NCBI RefSeq assembly: GCF_900107175.1
Contig: NZ_FNOZ01000021.1
Location: 1-64,000 of the forward strand
DNA: 64,000 nt
Reading direction: 5' to 3'
Origin: Modestobacter sp. DSM 44400
Lineage (GTDB): Bacteria; Actinomycetota; Actinomycetes; Mycobacteriales; Geodermatophilaceae
Shown here: positions 15,278 through 24,247 of the stretch, in pieces
Layout: each line of letters begins with the position of its first letter
How positions within the stretch are numbered: the first letter of the stretch is position 1
Notes under the pieces: model-generated
What the model saw: only the letters and a program-made list of their open reading frames with translations
Databases searched by the model: none
Told to the model about the DNA's origin: nothing
Translations under genes and position numbers: made by a program

Positions 15278-17041
15278 TCAGCCGGGAATCATCCAGCCCA
15301 GCACCGGCGTCGACTGCAGCACCACGATCACGCACATGAACAGCAGCAGGACCAGGCTCCAGCCGAAGACCTTGCGGAAGAGCTCGCCCTCCTTGCCGGC
15401 CATGCCCACGGCCGCAGCCGCGATCGCCAGGTTCTGCGGGCTGATCATCTTGCCCAGCACCCCTCCGGAGGAGTTGGCCGCGGCCAGCAGCAGCGGGTCC
15501 AACCCGGCCCGGGCGGCGGTCTGCACCTGCAGCGCGCCGAAGAGGGCGTTGGCCGAGGTGTCCGAGCCGGTGACGCCGACGCCGATCCACCCGAGCACCG
15601 GGGCGAGGAAGGCGAAGAACGCGCCGGCCCCGGCGAGGTAGGCGCCGAGGCTGGCGGTCTGCCCCGACAGGTTCATCACGTACGCCAGGGCCAACACGGC
15701 CATGACGGTGAGGATGGCCCACTTGAGTTCGGCGTAGGTCCGGCCATAGGCGGCCAGGGCGCGCGCGGGAGGAACTTTCAGCACCAGGGCGGTGATGATC
15801 CCGGAGATGATCAGCAGCGTGCCGGCAGCGCCCAGCCAGTTGAAGTTGAACGTCCCCGTCGAGAGCTCTTCGGTGGCCCCGGGGGCGAACACGTGCAGCC
15901 CCGGCCAGGCGAACTTGTAGGCGAAGGGCGCCTTGCCGAGGAAGGCCTTGACCGCGGCGATGTTCGCGATCGAGAAGATCACGATGATGATGAGGTAGGG
16001 CGCGTACGCCTTGATCACGTCGTTGCGGGAGTCCACCACGGCCGCGGCCCGGCCGCCGCCCGTCGTGCGTCCAGCGCCGGCGCTGGGGGCGTCGGCGTCG
16101 ATGGAGCGCTGTCCGCCGGGTCGGTCGCCGAGCTCGGTCCCGGCCGTGGCACCCACGGCGGCTCCGGCGGCTCCGGCACCCACCCCGGCCTGGAGTGCAC
16201 CGGTCCGCGCGGGCTTGGACACCCGGGTCACGAGGACGACAGCCCCCGCGGCCACCAGCGACGCGACGATGTCGGTCAGCGGTACGGAGATGTAGTTGGA
16301 GGCGATGAACTGGGCGACGGCGAACGAGAGGCCCGCGGTGAGGGCGGGCAACCACGCCTCCCGCAGTCCCCGCTTCCCGTCAGCGACGAAGACGAGGATG
16401 AGAGGCACGACCACGGCCAGGATCGGCGTCTGCCGGCCGACCATGGCACCGATGGTCTCCACGGTCAGGCGGCTGTCGTCACTCGCACCGGAGGTGACGG
16501 TGGCCAGGGTGACGATCGGCGAGGCCAGCGCGCCGAAGGCGACCGGGGCGGTGTTCGCGATCAGGGCGAGGGCCGCGGCCTTCAGCGGTGCGAACCCGAG
16601 GGTCATCAGCATGACCACGGTGATGGCCACCGGTGTGCCGAAGCCGGCCAGCGCCTCGAGCAGGGCGCCGAAGCAGAAGGCGATGATGATCGCCTGGACG
16701 CGCAGGTCGGGGCTGACCTTCTCGAAGGACCGGCGCAGCACGTCGAAGTGCCCGGTCTCGACGGTCAGGTTGTAGACCCAGATCGCGTTGATGACGATCC
16801 ACATGATCGGGAAGAAGCCGAACGCGGCCCCCTCGGTCGCGCCGAGCAGGGACTGGCCGACCGGCATGTCGAAGAAGATGACCGCGACGAGGATCGCGAC
16901 GACCAGCGAGATCAGGCCGGCCTGCCACGCCTTCATCCGCAGCACGCCGAGCAGCACGAAGAGCGTGACCAACGGGATGGCGGCGCAGAGGGCGCTGAGA
17001 CCCAGCGACCCCCCTACGGGGTCAAGTACCTGTTCGAACAT
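15278..17041 (-). CDS. L-lactate/glycolate permease, LctP family
   Basis: This is a 587-residue polytopic inner-membrane carrier of about 13 helices. LctP-family carriers (LldP, GlcA) import lactate and glycolate with protons. Family signatures seen are GAFGFFPIMWIVINAIWVYN-like sequence, GALLEALAGFGTPVAITVVML and the C-terminal GVTGSDTSANALFGALQ with NSSGGVLGKMISPQNLAIA. Residues about 280-335 form an Ala/Gly-rich hydrophilic loop (GAGAAGAAVGATAGTE) that looks like a lineage-specific insertion. It is last in the glcDEF direction of transcription, so glycolate is the more likely substrate. The ATG has GAGGTGAGGA upstream. Confidence 0.93.
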   Translation of the reverse strand: MFEQVLDPVGGSLGLSALCAAIPLVTLFVLLGVLRMKAWQAGLISLVVAILVAVIFFDMPVGQSLLGATEGAAFGFFPIMWIVINAIWVYNLTVETGHFDVLRRSFEKVSPDLRVQAIIIAFCFGALLEALAGFGTPVAITVVMLMTLGFAPLKAAALALIANTAPVAFGALASPIVTLATVTSGASDDSRLTVETIGAMVGRQTPILAVVVPLILVFVADGKRGLREAWLPALTAGLSFAVAQFIASNYISVPLTDIVASLVAAGAVVLVTRVSKPARTGALQAGVGAGAAGAAVGATAGTELGDRPGGQRSIDADAPSAGAGRTTGGGRAAAVVDSRNDVIKAYAPYLIIIVIFSIANIAAVKAFLGKAPFAYKFAWPGLHVFAPGATEELSTGTFNFNWLGAAGTLLIISGIITALVLKVPPARALAAYGRTYAELKWAILTVMAVLALAYVMNLSGQTASLGAYLAGAGAFFAFLAPVLGWIGVGVTGSDTSANALFGALQVQTAARAGLDPLLLAAANSSGGVLGKMISPQNLAIAAAAVGMAGKEGELFRKVFGWSLVLLLFMCVIVVLQSTPVLGWMIPG

Positions 17042-17110
17042 TCCTCACCTCGTCGTGAGCAGGGGCATGGGATGGATCGTGGGGTGGAGCAGGGGGTGCG
17101 GTGGCAGAGC

Positions 17111-17147
17111 GTGACGGTCCTGCTGGCTCTTGGCAAGCGACCGTCAC
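17111..17147 (-). terminator. Hairpin in the 17042-17183 gap
   Basis: GTGACGGTC (17111-17119) and GACCGTCAC (17139-17147) form nine perfect pairs around a 19-base loop. It lies between the glcF stop and the permease start, so it may terminate or attenuate glc transcription before the permease. Confidence 0.4.
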
Positions 17148-17183
17148 CATCCGGTGACCTGCGTTCTTCTCGCGTCGGCCGGG

Positions 17184-18584
17184 TCAGTGCTGCGGGCCGA
17201 GCGTGCTGACCGACAGCCCCCGGATCGAGGCGTCCAGGACCTCGATGGTGTGCGCCAGGCCGATCCGGGTGCCCTGTCGCTCCAGGGACGAGGCGACCTG
17301 CATCAGGCACCCCGGGTTGGCCGTGACGAGCACGTCGGCGCCGGTGGCCGCGATGTTGCGGGCCTTGCGGTCGCCCAGCTCCCGGGCCGGCTCGGGGTTG
17401 AGCACGTTCCAGATCCCGGCCGAACCGCAGCAGATCTCGCCCTCGGCGATCTCCTTGAGCTGCAGACCGGGTATCTCGGTGAGCAGCGAGCGGGGCTGCG
17501 CTCGCACGCCCTGCGCGTGGGCCAGGTGGCAGGCGTCGTGATAGGCGATGGTCACCTCCAGCGGGTGCCGGGGGGCGACCGAACCCAGATCGGCGAGCAG
17601 TTCGGAGACGTCGCGCACGGACGCCGCGAAGCTCTTGGCCCGCTCGGCGTAGGCAGGGTCGTCGGCCAGCAGCTCGGCGTACTCCTTCATGCTCGACCCG
17701 CAACCGGCCGCGTTGACCACCACGGTGTCCACGCCGGCGGCCTCGAAGGCGTCGATGGTGGCCCGGGCGAAGCGCTCGGCCTCCTCCTGCCGGCCGTTGT
17801 GCACCGACAGTGCTCCGCAGCAGCCCTGCTTGCGCGGGATGATGACGTCGCAACCGTCCGCGGCCAGCACCCGGGCGGTCGCGGCGTTCACTCCGGGGAA
17901 GAACTCGCCCTGCACGCAGCCGGTCAGCATCCCGACGACGGCCCGGCGCTCGCCGACGGCCGGCACCCGTTCCGGGAGCTTCTCCCGCTTCTCCAGGACC
18001 GGGGCCAGGCCCTCCATCGCGGCCAGCTTGGGCGCCAACCGGTCGAGCAGGCCGCTGCGGCGCACCAGCTTCGGGAGCCCGCTGACCTGGTAGGCCCGCA
18101 GCGGCCCACGCAGCGCGCGCAGCCGCCGCTTGTAGGGGAAGAGGGCGAAGATCGCCGTCCGCATCGCCTTGTCGCCGGGACTGCGGTCGTGGTGCCGCTC
18201 GACCTGTATCCGGGTGGCCTCGATGAGCTTGTCGTACTGGACGCCGGAGGGGCAGGCGGTCACGCACGCCATGCAGCCCAGGCAGGCGTCGAAGTGCTGG
18301 ACCATGCTGTCGCTCAGCGGAGCGCCCTGCAGGCCGGCCTTCATCAGGTCGATCCGGCCGCGCGGGGAATCCATCTCCTCCCCCCACAGCGTGTAGGTGG
18401 GGCAGGTGGGCAGGCAGAACCCGCAGTGCACGCAGTCGCCGATAAGCGCCGCCGAGGGCGGGTGCTCGTCGTCGAAGGCCGGGCGCACGTCGGAGGGGCC
18501 GACCGGCACGGGGCCGTGCGCCAGGGCGCTGGTTTCCGCCGGGTCGCCCAGGGGGAGCTGGACACGGGTGGGCTGTTCAGCCAT
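17184..18584 (-). CDS. glcF: Glycolate oxidase iron-sulfur subunit
   Basis: The 466-residue subunit carries electrons from the GlcD/GlcE flavoproteins toward the respiratory chain at the membrane. It has two 4Fe-4S motifs, CVHCGFCLPTCP at residues 51-62 and CLGCMACVTACP at 101-112. The C-terminal half has the two cysteine-rich CCG repeats (KQGCCGALSVHNG and EICCGSAGIWNVL), together with NAAGCGSSMKEY and TANPGCLMQV. Length and motif order match E. coli GlcF (407) with a longer N-terminus. The stop of glcE and this start are one base apart (18586 and 18584), a tight operon. Confidence 0.96.
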   Translation of the reverse strand: MAEQPTRVQLPLGDPAETSALAHGPVPVGPSDVRPAFDDEHPPSAALIGDCVHCGFCLPTCPTYTLWGEEMDSPRGRIDLMKAGLQGAPLSDSMVQHFDACLGCMACVTACPSGVQYDKLIEATRIQVERHHDRSPGDKAMRTAIFALFPYKRRLRALRGPLRAYQVSGLPKLVRRSGLLDRLAPKLAAMEGLAPVLEKREKLPERVPAVGERRAVVGMLTGCVQGEFFPGVNAATARVLAADGCDVIIPRKQGCCGALSVHNGRQEEAERFARATIDAFEAAGVDTVVVNAAGCGSSMKEYAELLADDPAYAERAKSFAASVRDVSELLADLGSVAPRHPLEVTIAYHDACHLAHAQGVRAQPRSLLTEIPGLQLKEIAEGEICCGSAGIWNVLNPEPARELGDRKARNIAATGADVLVTANPGCLMQVASSLERQGTRIGLAHTIEVLDASIRGLSVSTLGPQH

Positions 18585-18585
18585 C

Positions 18586-19851
18586 TCAGATGCCTCCGAC
18601 GAACCGGCCCGGCGCCAGGCGGCGCTCGGGATCGAACCGTTCCTTCACGCGGCGCATGAGGTCCAGGGCCGGGACCGGGCCCCAGGTGTCGACGCCGGAC
18701 TTGACCTCGGCCGGACCATCGAGCACCACCAGCGCGCCACCGGCCGCCGTGCACGCCTGACGCAACCGGGTCACCACGGCGCGTACCGCTGTCACGTCTG
18801 CGTCGGCCGGCAGGGCGCCGTACACCACGCCCGCGCCGGCGGAGCCCCGCAGCGTCAGCCCCACCCCGGCCGAGGCAGCCGCATCCCGACCGGCCGAGAG
18901 GACCGCGGGCAGCGCGGAGAGTGCGAAGGTGGCCTTGAGTGCGGTACCCGGGGCGTCGGCCCAGGGCAGCCTGCCCCAGCCGGCGGGCAGGTCGCCGGCC
19001 GCGGACCTGCCGCCGACCAGCTCGACAAGGGCTGCGCTGCGAGCCGCCACGCCGGCTTCGGTGCCCTCGAGCAGCACGTGGACGGCGCCCGGGCCGTCGG
19101 CGGGCCAGTCGACCTCCACGGCGGCGGGCACCAGCTGGGCGTGCACCACCTGTTGCGCCAGCCGGCCGGCGTCCGCGGCGGCGGCGAACAGCACGCTGAC
19201 CACCTGCCGGGCGGCCGGCACCGGGTGCAGCCGGAACACCGCCTCGGTCACCACGACCAGGGTGCCGAAGGAGCCGATGACCAGCTTGCCGAGGTCGTAG
19301 CCGGCCACGTTCTTGACCACCCGGCCGCCGGCCTTGGCGACCACGCCGTCGGCACGGACCACGGTGACCCCGAGCAGCAGGTCGCGTGCCGTCCCGACCG
19401 CCACCCGGCGGGGCCCGCTCATGTTCGTGGCCAGCGTGCCGCCGATCGAGGAGCCGGGCACCGCCTCGTCGAGGGAGAGCCGTTGACCGGCCGACCCGAC
19501 CGTTCGCTGTACGTCGGTCAGCAGCGCCCCGGCCTGGGTTTCGACGATCAGGTCGCCGGCGGCGTGGTCGAGGACGGCGCCCATCCGGCTCACGTCGAGT
19601 ACCAGGTCTGCCTGCTCCGGGGGTTGGCCCCAGGACAGCTTGGTGCCACGGCCGCGAGGGACGACGGTCAGCCCGTGTGCCGCCGCGGCGCGCAGCACCT
19701 CGGCGACCTCAGGAGTGCTGGCCGGCCGGGCGACCAGGGCGACGGGCACGCCGTCTACGGCATCGGCCGGGCTGCCGTCGGTGACGTCGCCGCAGGCCGA
19801 GGTGAGGGCGGCACGGGCCGCCTCGAGGCGGGTGCTGGAGGTGGTGGTCAT
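18586..19851 (-). CDS. glcE: Glycolate oxidase FAD-binding subunit
   Basis: The 421-residue protein contains an FAD-binding PCMH-type domain, with VVPRGRGTKLSWGQPP, LDEAVPGSSIGGTLATNMSGP and GGRVVKNVAGYDLGKLVIGSFGTL, the usual GlcE signature. GlcE is required with GlcD and GlcF for glycolate dehydrogenase activity. It is longer than E. coli GlcE (350) because of an Ala-rich N-terminus and central region. Start and stop are within a few bases of glcD and glcF, so the three are one operon. Confidence 0.95.
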   Translation of the reverse strand: MTTTSSTRLEAARAALTSACGDVTDGSPADAVDGVPVALVARPASTPEVAEVLRAAAAHGLTVVPRGRGTKLSWGQPPEQADLVLDVSRMGAVLDHAAGDLIVETQAGALLTDVQRTVGSAGQRLSLDEAVPGSSIGGTLATNMSGPRRVAVGTARDLLLGVTVVRADGVVAKAGGRVVKNVAGYDLGKLVIGSFGTLVVVTEAVFRLHPVPAARQVVSVLFAAAADAGRLAQQVVHAQLVPAAVEVDWPADGPGAVHVLLEGTEAGVAARSAALVELVGGRSAAGDLPAGWGRLPWADAPGTALKATFALSALPAVLSAGRDAAASAGVGLTLRGSAGAGVVYGALPADADVTAVRAVVTRLRQACTAAGGALVVLDGPAEVKSGVDTWGPVPALDLMRRVKERFDPERRLAPGRFVGGI

Positions 19852-19864
19852 GGGGGTGATCCGT

Positions 19865-21421
19865 TCAGAACGCGTCGGCCAGGCCGGCCTCGACGAGCGG
19901 ATGGGCCTTCTTCCGCTTGCCGGGCACCTCGCCGCACAGCCGGGGGGTGGGGAAGACCTTGCCGGGGTTGGCTATGCCGTCCGGGTCGAAAGCGCAGCGG
20001 ACCAGTTGCATCGTGTCCAGGTCGTCGTCGGTGAACATCTTCGGCATGTAGGCCGCCTTGTCCACGCCCACGCCGTGCTCGCCGGTGATCGCGCCGCCGT
20101 GGGAGATGCACAGGTCCAGGATCGCGCCGCTGACCTTCTCGGCGGCCTCGCCGGCACCCGGCTTGGACTCGTCGAAGAGCACGAGCGGGTGCAGGTTGCC
20201 GTCGCCGGCGTGGAAGACGTTGGCCACCCGGACGCCGGAGGACGACGACAGCTCGGCGATCGCGCGCAGCACCTCGGGCAGCGCCGTCCGCGGGATGACG
20301 CCGTCCTGGACGATGTAGTCGGGGCTGATCCGTCCAACCGCCGCGAAGGCGGACTTGCGGCCCTTCCAGATCAGCGCCCGTTCGGCGGGGTCGGTGGCCA
20401 GCCGCAGCTCGAAGGCGCCGTGCTCCCGGCAGAAGGCCTCCACCTGGGCGTACTCGTGCTCCACCTCGGCCGAGGCCCCGTCGAGCTCGACGACCAGCAC
20501 CGCGCCGGCGCCGGCGGGGTAGTTGCAGTGCACGGCGGCCTCGGCGGCCTCGATGGCCAGGGCATCCATCATCTCGATGGCCGCCGGCAGGACCCCGGCG
20601 CTGATGATCGCCGAGGTGGCCGCGCCGGCCTCGTCGGTGGAGGGGAACCCGACCAGCAGGGTGCGCACCTCCTGCGGGAGTCGGACCAGGCGCACGGTGG
20701 CGGTCGTGGCGATGCCGAGGGTTCCCTCGGAGCCGACGACGGTGCCGAGCAGGTCGTACCCGGGGGCGTCGGGCGCCAGGCCGCCGAGCTGGACGACGTC
20801 GCCCTGCGGCGTGACGAGCTCCGTGCCGAGCACGTGATTGCTGGTGAAGCCGTACTTGAGGCAGTGCGCGCCGCCGGAGTTCTCCGCCAGGTTGCCGCCG
20901 ATCGAGCAGATCTGCTGGCTGCTGGGGTCGGGGGCGTAGTAGTAGCCGTGCGGGGTGGCGGCGCGGGTGACGTCGAGGTTGATGACGCCGGGGTCCACGA
21001 CGGCCCGCTGATCCTCGCGGCGGATCTCGCGGATGGTGCGCATCCGGGAGGTGACGACCAGCACGCCGTCCGCGCGGGGGAGGGCGCCGCCGGACAGGCC
21101 GGTGCCCGAGCCGCGGGCCACGAACGGCACGCCGTGCTCGCTGCAGGCGCGGACGACCGCGGCCAGTTGCTGGGTGGTCTCCGGCAGCACCACCAGGGCC
21201 GGGGTGACGCGGTAGTGCGCCAGCCCGTCGCACTCGTAGGTGCGCAACTGGGTGGGGTCGGCGATGACACCGGTGACCGGCATCACTGCACGGGCCACCC
21301 GGCCCACCGCCTCCAGGGCCGCGCCGTTGTCGCCCGGCTCCCCGGTGGCCGAGGTGGCCTCCGGTGCGACGTTCCCGAGGACCGGGCCCGCCGTGGTCTC
21401 CGTGCCATGTGTGCCGCTCAT
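19865..21421 (-). CDS. glcD: Glycolate oxidase catalytic FAD subunit
   Basis: This subunit oxidises glycolate (and often D-lactate) to glyoxylate. The 518 residues show the FAD-binding domain with VPFVARGSGTGLSGGALP, PDPSSQQICSIGGNLAENSGG and GSEGTLGIATTATVRL, then the C-terminal oxidase domain with VFHAGDGNLHPLV and GGAITGEHGVGVDKAAYM, ending NPGKVFPTPRLC. The histidines in HAGDGNLHP and GEHGVG are the metal/substrate ligands of this family. The ATG at 21421 follows GGCGGAGCC; the longer frame to 21673 crosses a strong hairpin and is rejected. Confidence 0.96.
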   Translation of the reverse strand: MSGTHGTETTAGPVLGNVAPEATSATGEPGDNGAALEAVGRVARAVMPVTGVIADPTQLRTYECDGLAHYRVTPALVVLPETTQQLAAVVRACSEHGVPFVARGSGTGLSGGALPRADGVLVVTSRMRTIREIRREDQRAVVDPGVINLDVTRAATPHGYYYAPDPSSQQICSIGGNLAENSGGAHCLKYGFTSNHVLGTELVTPQGDVVQLGGLAPDAPGYDLLGTVVGSEGTLGIATTATVRLVRLPQEVRTLLVGFPSTDEAGAATSAIISAGVLPAAIEMMDALAIEAAEAAVHCNYPAGAGAVLVVELDGASAEVEHEYAQVEAFCREHGAFELRLATDPAERALIWKGRKSAFAAVGRISPDYIVQDGVIPRTALPEVLRAIAELSSSSGVRVANVFHAGDGNLHPLVLFDESKPGAGEAAEKVSGAILDLCISHGGAITGEHGVGVDKAAYMPKMFTDDDLDTMQLVRCAFDPDGIANPGKVFPTPRLCGEVPGKRKKAHPLVEAGLADAF

Positions 21422-21464
21422 GAGGCTCCGCCTTCGTCGCCGGACATGCTGGTCACCGTGCTGG

Positions 21465-21503
21465 CTCCCGGGGGCCGAAATGGCCATTTTGGCCCCCGGG
21501 GAG
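21465..21503. terminator. Near-perfect 39-base palindrome between aceB and glcD
   Basis: CTCCCGGGGGCC (21465-21476) pairs with GGCCCCCGGG-GAG (21491-21503, one extra G), and the central AAATGGCCATTT is itself a palindrome. It could form a cruciform or a strong transcript hairpin, and on the minus strand it separates aceB from glcD. The TGGCCATTTTGGCC core recurs at 56782-56795. Confidence 0.7.
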
Positions 21504-21545
21504 TGGGTCAGGGGCCGCCGTTCCAGTTCCCCTGCGGAGCAGGGT

Positions 21546-23147
21546 TCAGGGCATGCGCTCGTAGGCCGGGACGGTGAGGAAGTCGGGGTACTCGTCCGCC
21601 AGCGCCATCTCGGTGAACAGGGCCCGCGCATCGTCCCACCGGCCGGCGGCGAAGGCATCCCCGCGGGCGTCACGGATCTTGCCCATCTCGTCCTCGATCA
21701 CCTGCTCGACCAGCTCGCGGGTGACCTGCTGGCCGTCGGCGAGCGTCACGCCGTTGTGCAGCCACTGCCAGACCTGGCTGCGGGAGATCTCTGCGGTGGC
21801 GGCGTCCTCCATCAGGCCGTTGATCCCGGCGGCGCCGGAACCGCGCAGCCACGACTCGACGTACTGGATGCCGACGCTGATGTTGGCCCGCAGTCCGGCC
21901 TCGGTGGCCTCACCCGGGGTGGACTTCACGTCCAGCAGCTGGGCGGCGGTCACCGAAACGTCCTCGCGCAGCTTGTCCAGCTGGTTGGGCTTGTCGCCCA
22001 GCACCTTGTCGAAGACGTCCATCGCGGTCTGGACCATGCCCGGGTGGGCCACCCAGGAGCCGTCGAAGCCGTCATTGGCCTCGCGGGTCTTGTCCTCGGT
22101 GATCTTGTTGTAGGCGAATTCGTTCGCCTTTGGGTCCTTGCTCGGGATGAAGGCGGACATGCCGCCGATTGCGTGCGCGCCGCGTTTGTGGCAGGTGCGC
22201 ACCAGCAGTTCGGTGTAGGCCCGCATGAACGGTACGGTCATGCCGACCGAGTTGCGGTCCGGCAGGGTGAAATCCTCACCCCGGGTCCGGAACATCTTGA
22301 TGACGCTGAACATGTAGTCCCAGCGGCCGGCGTTGAGCCCGGCGGAGTGCTCGCGCAGCTCGTAGAGGATCTCCTCCATCTCGAACGCGGCCGGGTAGGT
22401 CTCGATCAGGCAGGTGGCGCGGATGGTGCCGCGCGGGATGCCGAGAGTGTCCTGCGCCAGGTTGAAGGCGTCGTTCCACAGCCGCGCCTCGAGGTAGCTC
22501 TCCATCTTCGGCAGGTAGAAGTAGGGCCCCTGGCCGCGGTCGATCTGTTTCTGCCCGCAGGTGGACAGGTAGAGCGCGAAGTCCACCAGGCTGCCCGAGG
22601 TCTGCTGACCGTCGACCAGGATGTGCTTCTCCGGCAGGTGCCAGCCGCGCGGCCGCACGATGATCGTGGGCAGCTCCTCGTCGGGCTCGAGGGTGTAGGC
22701 CTTGCCCTGGGGGCTGGTGAAGTCGATCGTGCGGTCGATGGAGTCCATCAGGTTCAGCGGGCCGTTGACGACGTTCTCCCACAGCGGGGAGTTCGCGTCC
22801 TCCTGGTCGGCGAGCCAGCACTTGGCGCCCGAATTGAGCGCGTTGATGGTCATCTTGCGGTCGGTGGGGCCGGTCATCTCCACACGGCGGTCGACCAGGC
22901 CGGGAGCCGGCTCGGCCACCCGCCACGAGTCGTCGGAGCGGATGTGCGCGGTCTCGGGGAGGAAGTCCAGCGTGCCCCCGTCGGCCAGCGCCTGCACTCG
23001 CTCGGCACGGGCCTGCAGCCGCTCCAGGCGCCGGTCGTTGAACTCGCGGTGGAGCAGGGCGATCAGCTCCAGCGCACGAGTCGTGAGGACCTCGTCGTAG
23101 CGCTCGCCCATCGGGCCGGTGATCTCCACACCGTCAACCGTGCTCAT
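21546..23147 (-). CDS. aceB: Malate synthase A
   Basis: This enzyme condenses glyoxylate with acetyl-CoA to malate in the cytosol. The 533-residue length is that of the A form (the G form, common in actinobacteria, is about 720). Visible motifs are TDRKMTINALNSGAK, FLADQEDANSP-type LADQEDANSPLWENV, RPRGWHLPEKH (catalytic arginine region), GTIRATCLIETYPAAFEMEEIL, the GGMSAFIPSK block, and GDGFDGSWVAHPG with the catalytic-base region AAGINGLMEDAATAEISR. A GGGAGAG site precedes the ATG. It is first of the minus-strand glyoxylate block and divergent from iclR. Confidence 0.97.
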   Translation of the reverse strand: MSTVDGVEITGPMGERYDEVLTTRALELIALLHREFNDRRLERLQARAERVQALADGGTLDFLPETAHIRSDDSWRVAEPAPGLVDRRVEMTGPTDRKMTINALNSGAKCWLADQEDANSPLWENVVNGPLNLMDSIDRTIDFTSPQGKAYTLEPDEELPTIIVRPRGWHLPEKHILVDGQQTSGSLVDFALYLSTCGQKQIDRGQGPYFYLPKMESYLEARLWNDAFNLAQDTLGIPRGTIRATCLIETYPAAFEMEEILYELREHSAGLNAGRWDYMFSVIKMFRTRGEDFTLPDRNSVGMTVPFMRAYTELLVRTCHKRGAHAIGGMSAFIPSKDPKANEFAYNKITEDKTREANDGFDGSWVAHPGMVQTAMDVFDKVLGDKPNQLDKLREDVSVTAAQLLDVKSTPGEATEAGLRANISVGIQYVESWLRGSGAAGINGLMEDAATAEISRSQVWQWLHNGVTLADGQQVTRELVEQVIEDEMGKIRDARGDAFAAGRWDDARALFTEMALADEYPDFLTVPAYERMP

Positions 23148-23260
23148 GGCTCTCCCTGCGTGTCAGTGTCGTTCTGGTGGATGCCGCTGGGATCGCCTGG
23201 GTACGTGCCCGGACGGGCGCACACCGGAACTGGCCGCGCCGCGGACTGCGCGAGGTGACC

Positions 23261-23297
23261 TTCCGTCATACGGGAGGTTCCCACTGGCATGCGGAAA
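23261..23297. promoter_or_regulatory. Candidate IclR operator between aceB and iclR
   Basis: TTCCGTCAT (23261-23269) and ATGCGGAA (23290-23297) form an interrupted inverted repeat with TTCCG/CGGAA ends in the divergent aceB-iclR gap. IclR proteins commonly bind such palindromes next to their own genes. A TACGTT box on the minus strand just beyond could be the aceB -10. Binding is inferred only from position and symmetry. Confidence 0.35.
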
Positions 23298-23431
23298 ACG
23301 TATCCTCGGTCACCAGTCGGGTCAAGGTGGGCCCGGGGCCTGCGGGCACCCGGCTCACGGCGGTCCGGGGCACCCGGTGACGCGTGCCGGGAGACGCGAA
23401 CTGCGCGGGTGCTGGGACGAGGGGGAGTGTC

Positions 23432-24247
23432 ATGGCTCAGGTCGAGCAGGCGGCCGGCGGCACGATCGGTGGAACGGAGGGCGGCGTCCAGTCGCTCGAG
23501 CGCGCCTTCCTGCTGTTGGAGCTGATGGCCGAGGACGGCGGGGAGGTCGCGCTGTCCCGGCTGGCGGTCGAGAGCGGGCTGCCGCTGTCGACGATCCACC
23601 GGCTGGTGCGCACCCTGGTGGCCCGCGGGTACGTGCGGCAGCTCCCCTCGCGCCGCTACGTGCTGGGCCCGCGGCTGATCCACCTGGGCGAGAGCTCCTC
23701 GCGCACGCTGGGCACCTGGGCCCGCCCGCACCTGAGCTCCCTGGTCGACAGCACCGGGGAGTCGGCCAACCTGGCCATGCTCGACGGCGACCGGGTGGTC
23801 TACGTCGCCCAGGTCCCCTCCCGGCACTCGATGCGGATGTTCACCGAGGTCGGCCGCCGGGTCCACCTGCACTGCACCGGCGTCGGCAAGGCCCTGCTGT
23901 CCCAGCTGCCGCCCGCCACCGCCCGGGACCTGCTGGTGCGCGGCGGGATGCCCCGGCGCACGCCGCTGACCGTCACCGACCCCGACGAGCTGATGGCCCG
24001 GCTGCCGCAGATCGCCGAGCAGGGTTACGCCCTCGACGACGGCGAGCAGGAGACCGGCGTCCGCTGCGTGGCCGTGCCGGTGCCCGGCGGACCGCTGAGG
24101 ACCGCCATCTCGGTGTCCGGGCCCGAGGGCCGGGTCGCGATGGACAGCGTGCCGCGGGTCGTCGCGGAGCTGCAACAGACGGCGGCCGCGCTGGCCGCCG
24201 AGCTGCGCGAGGACGGCCCACACGCGCTCAGCGGCCGGTCCAGCTGA
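23432..24247 (+). CDS. IclR-family transcriptional regulator
   Basis: The 271-residue protein has the N-terminal winged helix (SLERAFLLLELMAEDGGEVALSRLAVESGLPLSTIHRLVRTL-like, about residues 20-80) and a C-terminal GAF-like effector domain. The latter shows RVVYVAQVPSRHSMRMF, HCTGVGKALLSQLP and GYALDDGEQETGVRCVAVPV. IclR, AllR and GclR of this family respond to glyoxylate. Since it is divergent from aceB-glcDEF, it is probably the local regulator. The ATG follows GGGGGAG at five bases. Its 3' end overlaps the 3' end of the convergent hydratase gene by 20 bases. Confidence 0.93.
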   Translation: MAQVEQAAGGTIGGTEGGVQSLERAFLLLELMAEDGGEVALSRLAVESGLPLSTIHRLVRTLVARGYVRQLPSRRYVLGPRLIHLGESSSRTLGTWARPHLSSLVDSTGESANLAMLDGDRVVYVAQVPSRHSMRMFTEVGRRVHLHCTGVGKALLSQLPPATARDLLVRGGMPRRTPLTVTDPDELMARLPQIAEQGYALDDGEQETGVRCVAVPVPGGPLRTAISVSGPEGRVAMDSVPRVVAELQQTAAALAAELREDGPHALSGRSS

